Assembly (NCBI GenBank): GCA_019240375.1
Contig: JAFAYN010000462.1
Coordinates: 1-6,548, forward strand
DNA length: 6,548 nt
Source: Gemmatimonadota bacterium
Lineage (GTDB): Bacteria; Gemmatimonadota; Gemmatimonadetes; Longimicrobiales; Longimicrobiaceae
Reading direction: 5' to 3'
Shown: positions 5,778-6,548 of the stretch, one piece after another
How positions within the stretch are numbered: position 1 is the stretch's first letter
How the letters are laid out: every line of letters starts with the position of its first letter
Made by a program: the position numbers and the translations under genes
The notes under the pieces: generated by a model
Seen by the model: only the letters and a program-made list of their open reading frames with translations
Databases searched by the model: none
What the model was told of the DNA's origin: nothing

Positions 5778-6548
5778 TCATCGGATCCGCACCACGAACT
5801 TCAGGGTCCCGGCGGTGGCGCTGTTCGGCGGGAAGTCACCCTGCACGGTCCACTGGATCCGGTTCACGCAGGCGTCGTAGCCCGCGGACGCCCCGCACCC
5901 GCCGGAAACGGGCGTGTAGGTCCAGCTCGTCCCCCCGTTCGACGAGTACGCCGCCGTCACGGTGATCCCGGTGGGGAGCGTCTGCTGGATGCTCCCCACC
6001 TTGAAGGCCACCTGCGCGGGGAGCACGTCCACCAGGGTGACGCTGCGCGCCGCGTATTCGCCGACGTTGCCGAACTGGACCGTGTACGTCAGGTCGGTCC
6101 CGGGAGCGCTCTGGGTCGAGGGGCTCACCGACTTGGAGATCGCCAGTGAGGGGATCGCGCGGCGCACTTCGGCCCACCCTTCGGACACCGCCAGCGTCGG
6201 GCGGCTGACGCCCCGGGCCTTGAGGTAGTCCACGTTCTGCGCGGCGGTCCCGGGGGCCACGGTGTACCAGAAGGTGTAGTTCTGGGTCGTCCCCAGGGCG
6301 ATGGAGACCCGGACGCTGTCGGGCCGTACCCGGGTGGTGATCCCGGGGCCGGTCACGGAATCCACCGTGAGAAAGGCCCCGGTCCCGGTGGTCGCGCGGA
6401 GCAGGATGTCGAAGTTGTCCGTCGCGAGCGACGGGTTCTCCACCGCGAACACCTGGCTGTACTTCGTTCCTGGAAGGCGCAGCACCGGGGTGGCGAGTCC
6501 CTTGGGGGTCACGTCCACCAGCACCACGGCCACTTCGGTGACCACCGC
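5778..6548 (-). CDS. DUF11 domain protein, C-terminal part (gene A, 5' end outside window)
   Basis: The frame is open to the right edge, so the start and any signal peptide are missing; 256 residues plus a TGA stop are visible. The first in-frame GTG (6545-6543) sits in the middle of a beta-strand and is not a credible start. Visible residues 9-131 form an Ig-like sandwich module of the NEW3/CARDB kind (VTP, then RLP, T-x-Y, F-x-V-x-N, later GTTQNYTFWYTVAPG). Residues 132-256 are a DUF11 domain: it opens PSLAISKSVSPS, has Y-T-V-x-F-x-N-V-G, then V-x-L-V-D-V-L-P, and the subtype motif YSSNGGTSW (201-209). Cys218 and Cys227 could form a small disulphide loop, which fits export to an oxidising compartment. 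The protein ends directly on the last DUF11 strand (KFVVRIR) with no anchor. It is the first visible gene of the operon. The domain call is firm; the role (structural or surface protein) is inferred. Confidence 0.87.
   Translation of the reverse strand, partial: AVVTEVAVVLVDVTPKGLATPVLRLPGTKYSQVFAVENPSLATDNFDILLRATTGTGAFLTVDSVTGPGITTRVRPDSVRVSIALGTTQNYTFWYTVAPGTAAQNVDYLKARGVSRPTLAVSEGWAEVRRAIPSLAISKSVSPSTQSAPGTDLTYTVQFGNVGEYAARSVTLVDVLPAQVAFKVGSIQQTLPTGITVTAAYSSNGGTSWTYTPVSGGCGASAGYDACVNRIQWTVQGDFPPNSATAGTLKFVVRIR

Noticed and set aside
5719..5781. Longer form of gene B starting at 5781 with ATGA overlap to gene A
   Set aside because: It puts 21 residues with several basic and Pro residues ahead of a good signal peptide, and the inner ATG has its own GGAGGG site. 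Translational coupling at the overlap is not excluded but not supported.
1..6548. CRISPR array, tRNA or rRNA gene, insertion sequence or phage genes
   Set aside because: No direct DNA repeats with spacers, no transposase or integrase motifs, and no RNA gene signatures were seen; the window is covered by the four genes apart from gaps of under 60 bases.

Overview
The window is almost wholly coding, and all four genes lie on the minus strand, so they are transcribed right to left. The DNA is very GC-rich. The products are secreted proteins of the Gram-negative envelope built from DUF11 and related Ig-like beta-sandwich domains, and the last one ends in an outer-membrane beta-barrel-like region. 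By composition and gene style this looks like a Gemmatimonadota (Longimicrobium-type) or similar high-GC Gram-negative bacterium; that taxonomic call is inference from style and no marker gene is present.

Layout in transcription order: (A) 6548-5778, the C-terminal 256 residues of a DUF11 protein whose start lies beyond the right edge; (B) 5718-5197, a small (173 aa) secreted single-DUF11 protein; (C) 5154-3934, a 406 aa secreted protein with two NEW3/CARDB-like sandwich modules followed by a DUF11 domain; (D) 3908 running off the left edge, at least 1302 residues, with a signal peptide, an Ig-like module with an EF-hand-like loop, three tandem DUF11 repeats, an SdrD-B-like domain, a charged linker, another Ig-like domain, and the start of a beta-barrel-like region. 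Gaps between genes are about 59, 42 and 25 bases, each start has a Shine-Dalgarno-like sequence, and no terminator is visible between genes. They are best read as one operon whose promoter is off the right edge.

The genes look functionally linked. Proteins A, C and D share a recognisable pre-DUF11 module (twice in C), A and B share a DUF11 subtype with a YSxxGG motif, and B, C and D have signal peptides ending in A-x-A before Gln. None of A, B or C shows a sortase signal, lipobox, OmpA or sorting-domain anchor at the ends that are visible. My working inference is that the small Ig-like proteins are exported and assemble with, or on, the large barrel protein D to form a surface or envelope structure. 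Its actual function (adhesion, matrix, export) cannot be read from the sequence. One unexplained nucleic-acid feature stands out: a perfect 11-bp inverted repeat with a 3-nt loop inside the signal-peptide codons of D.
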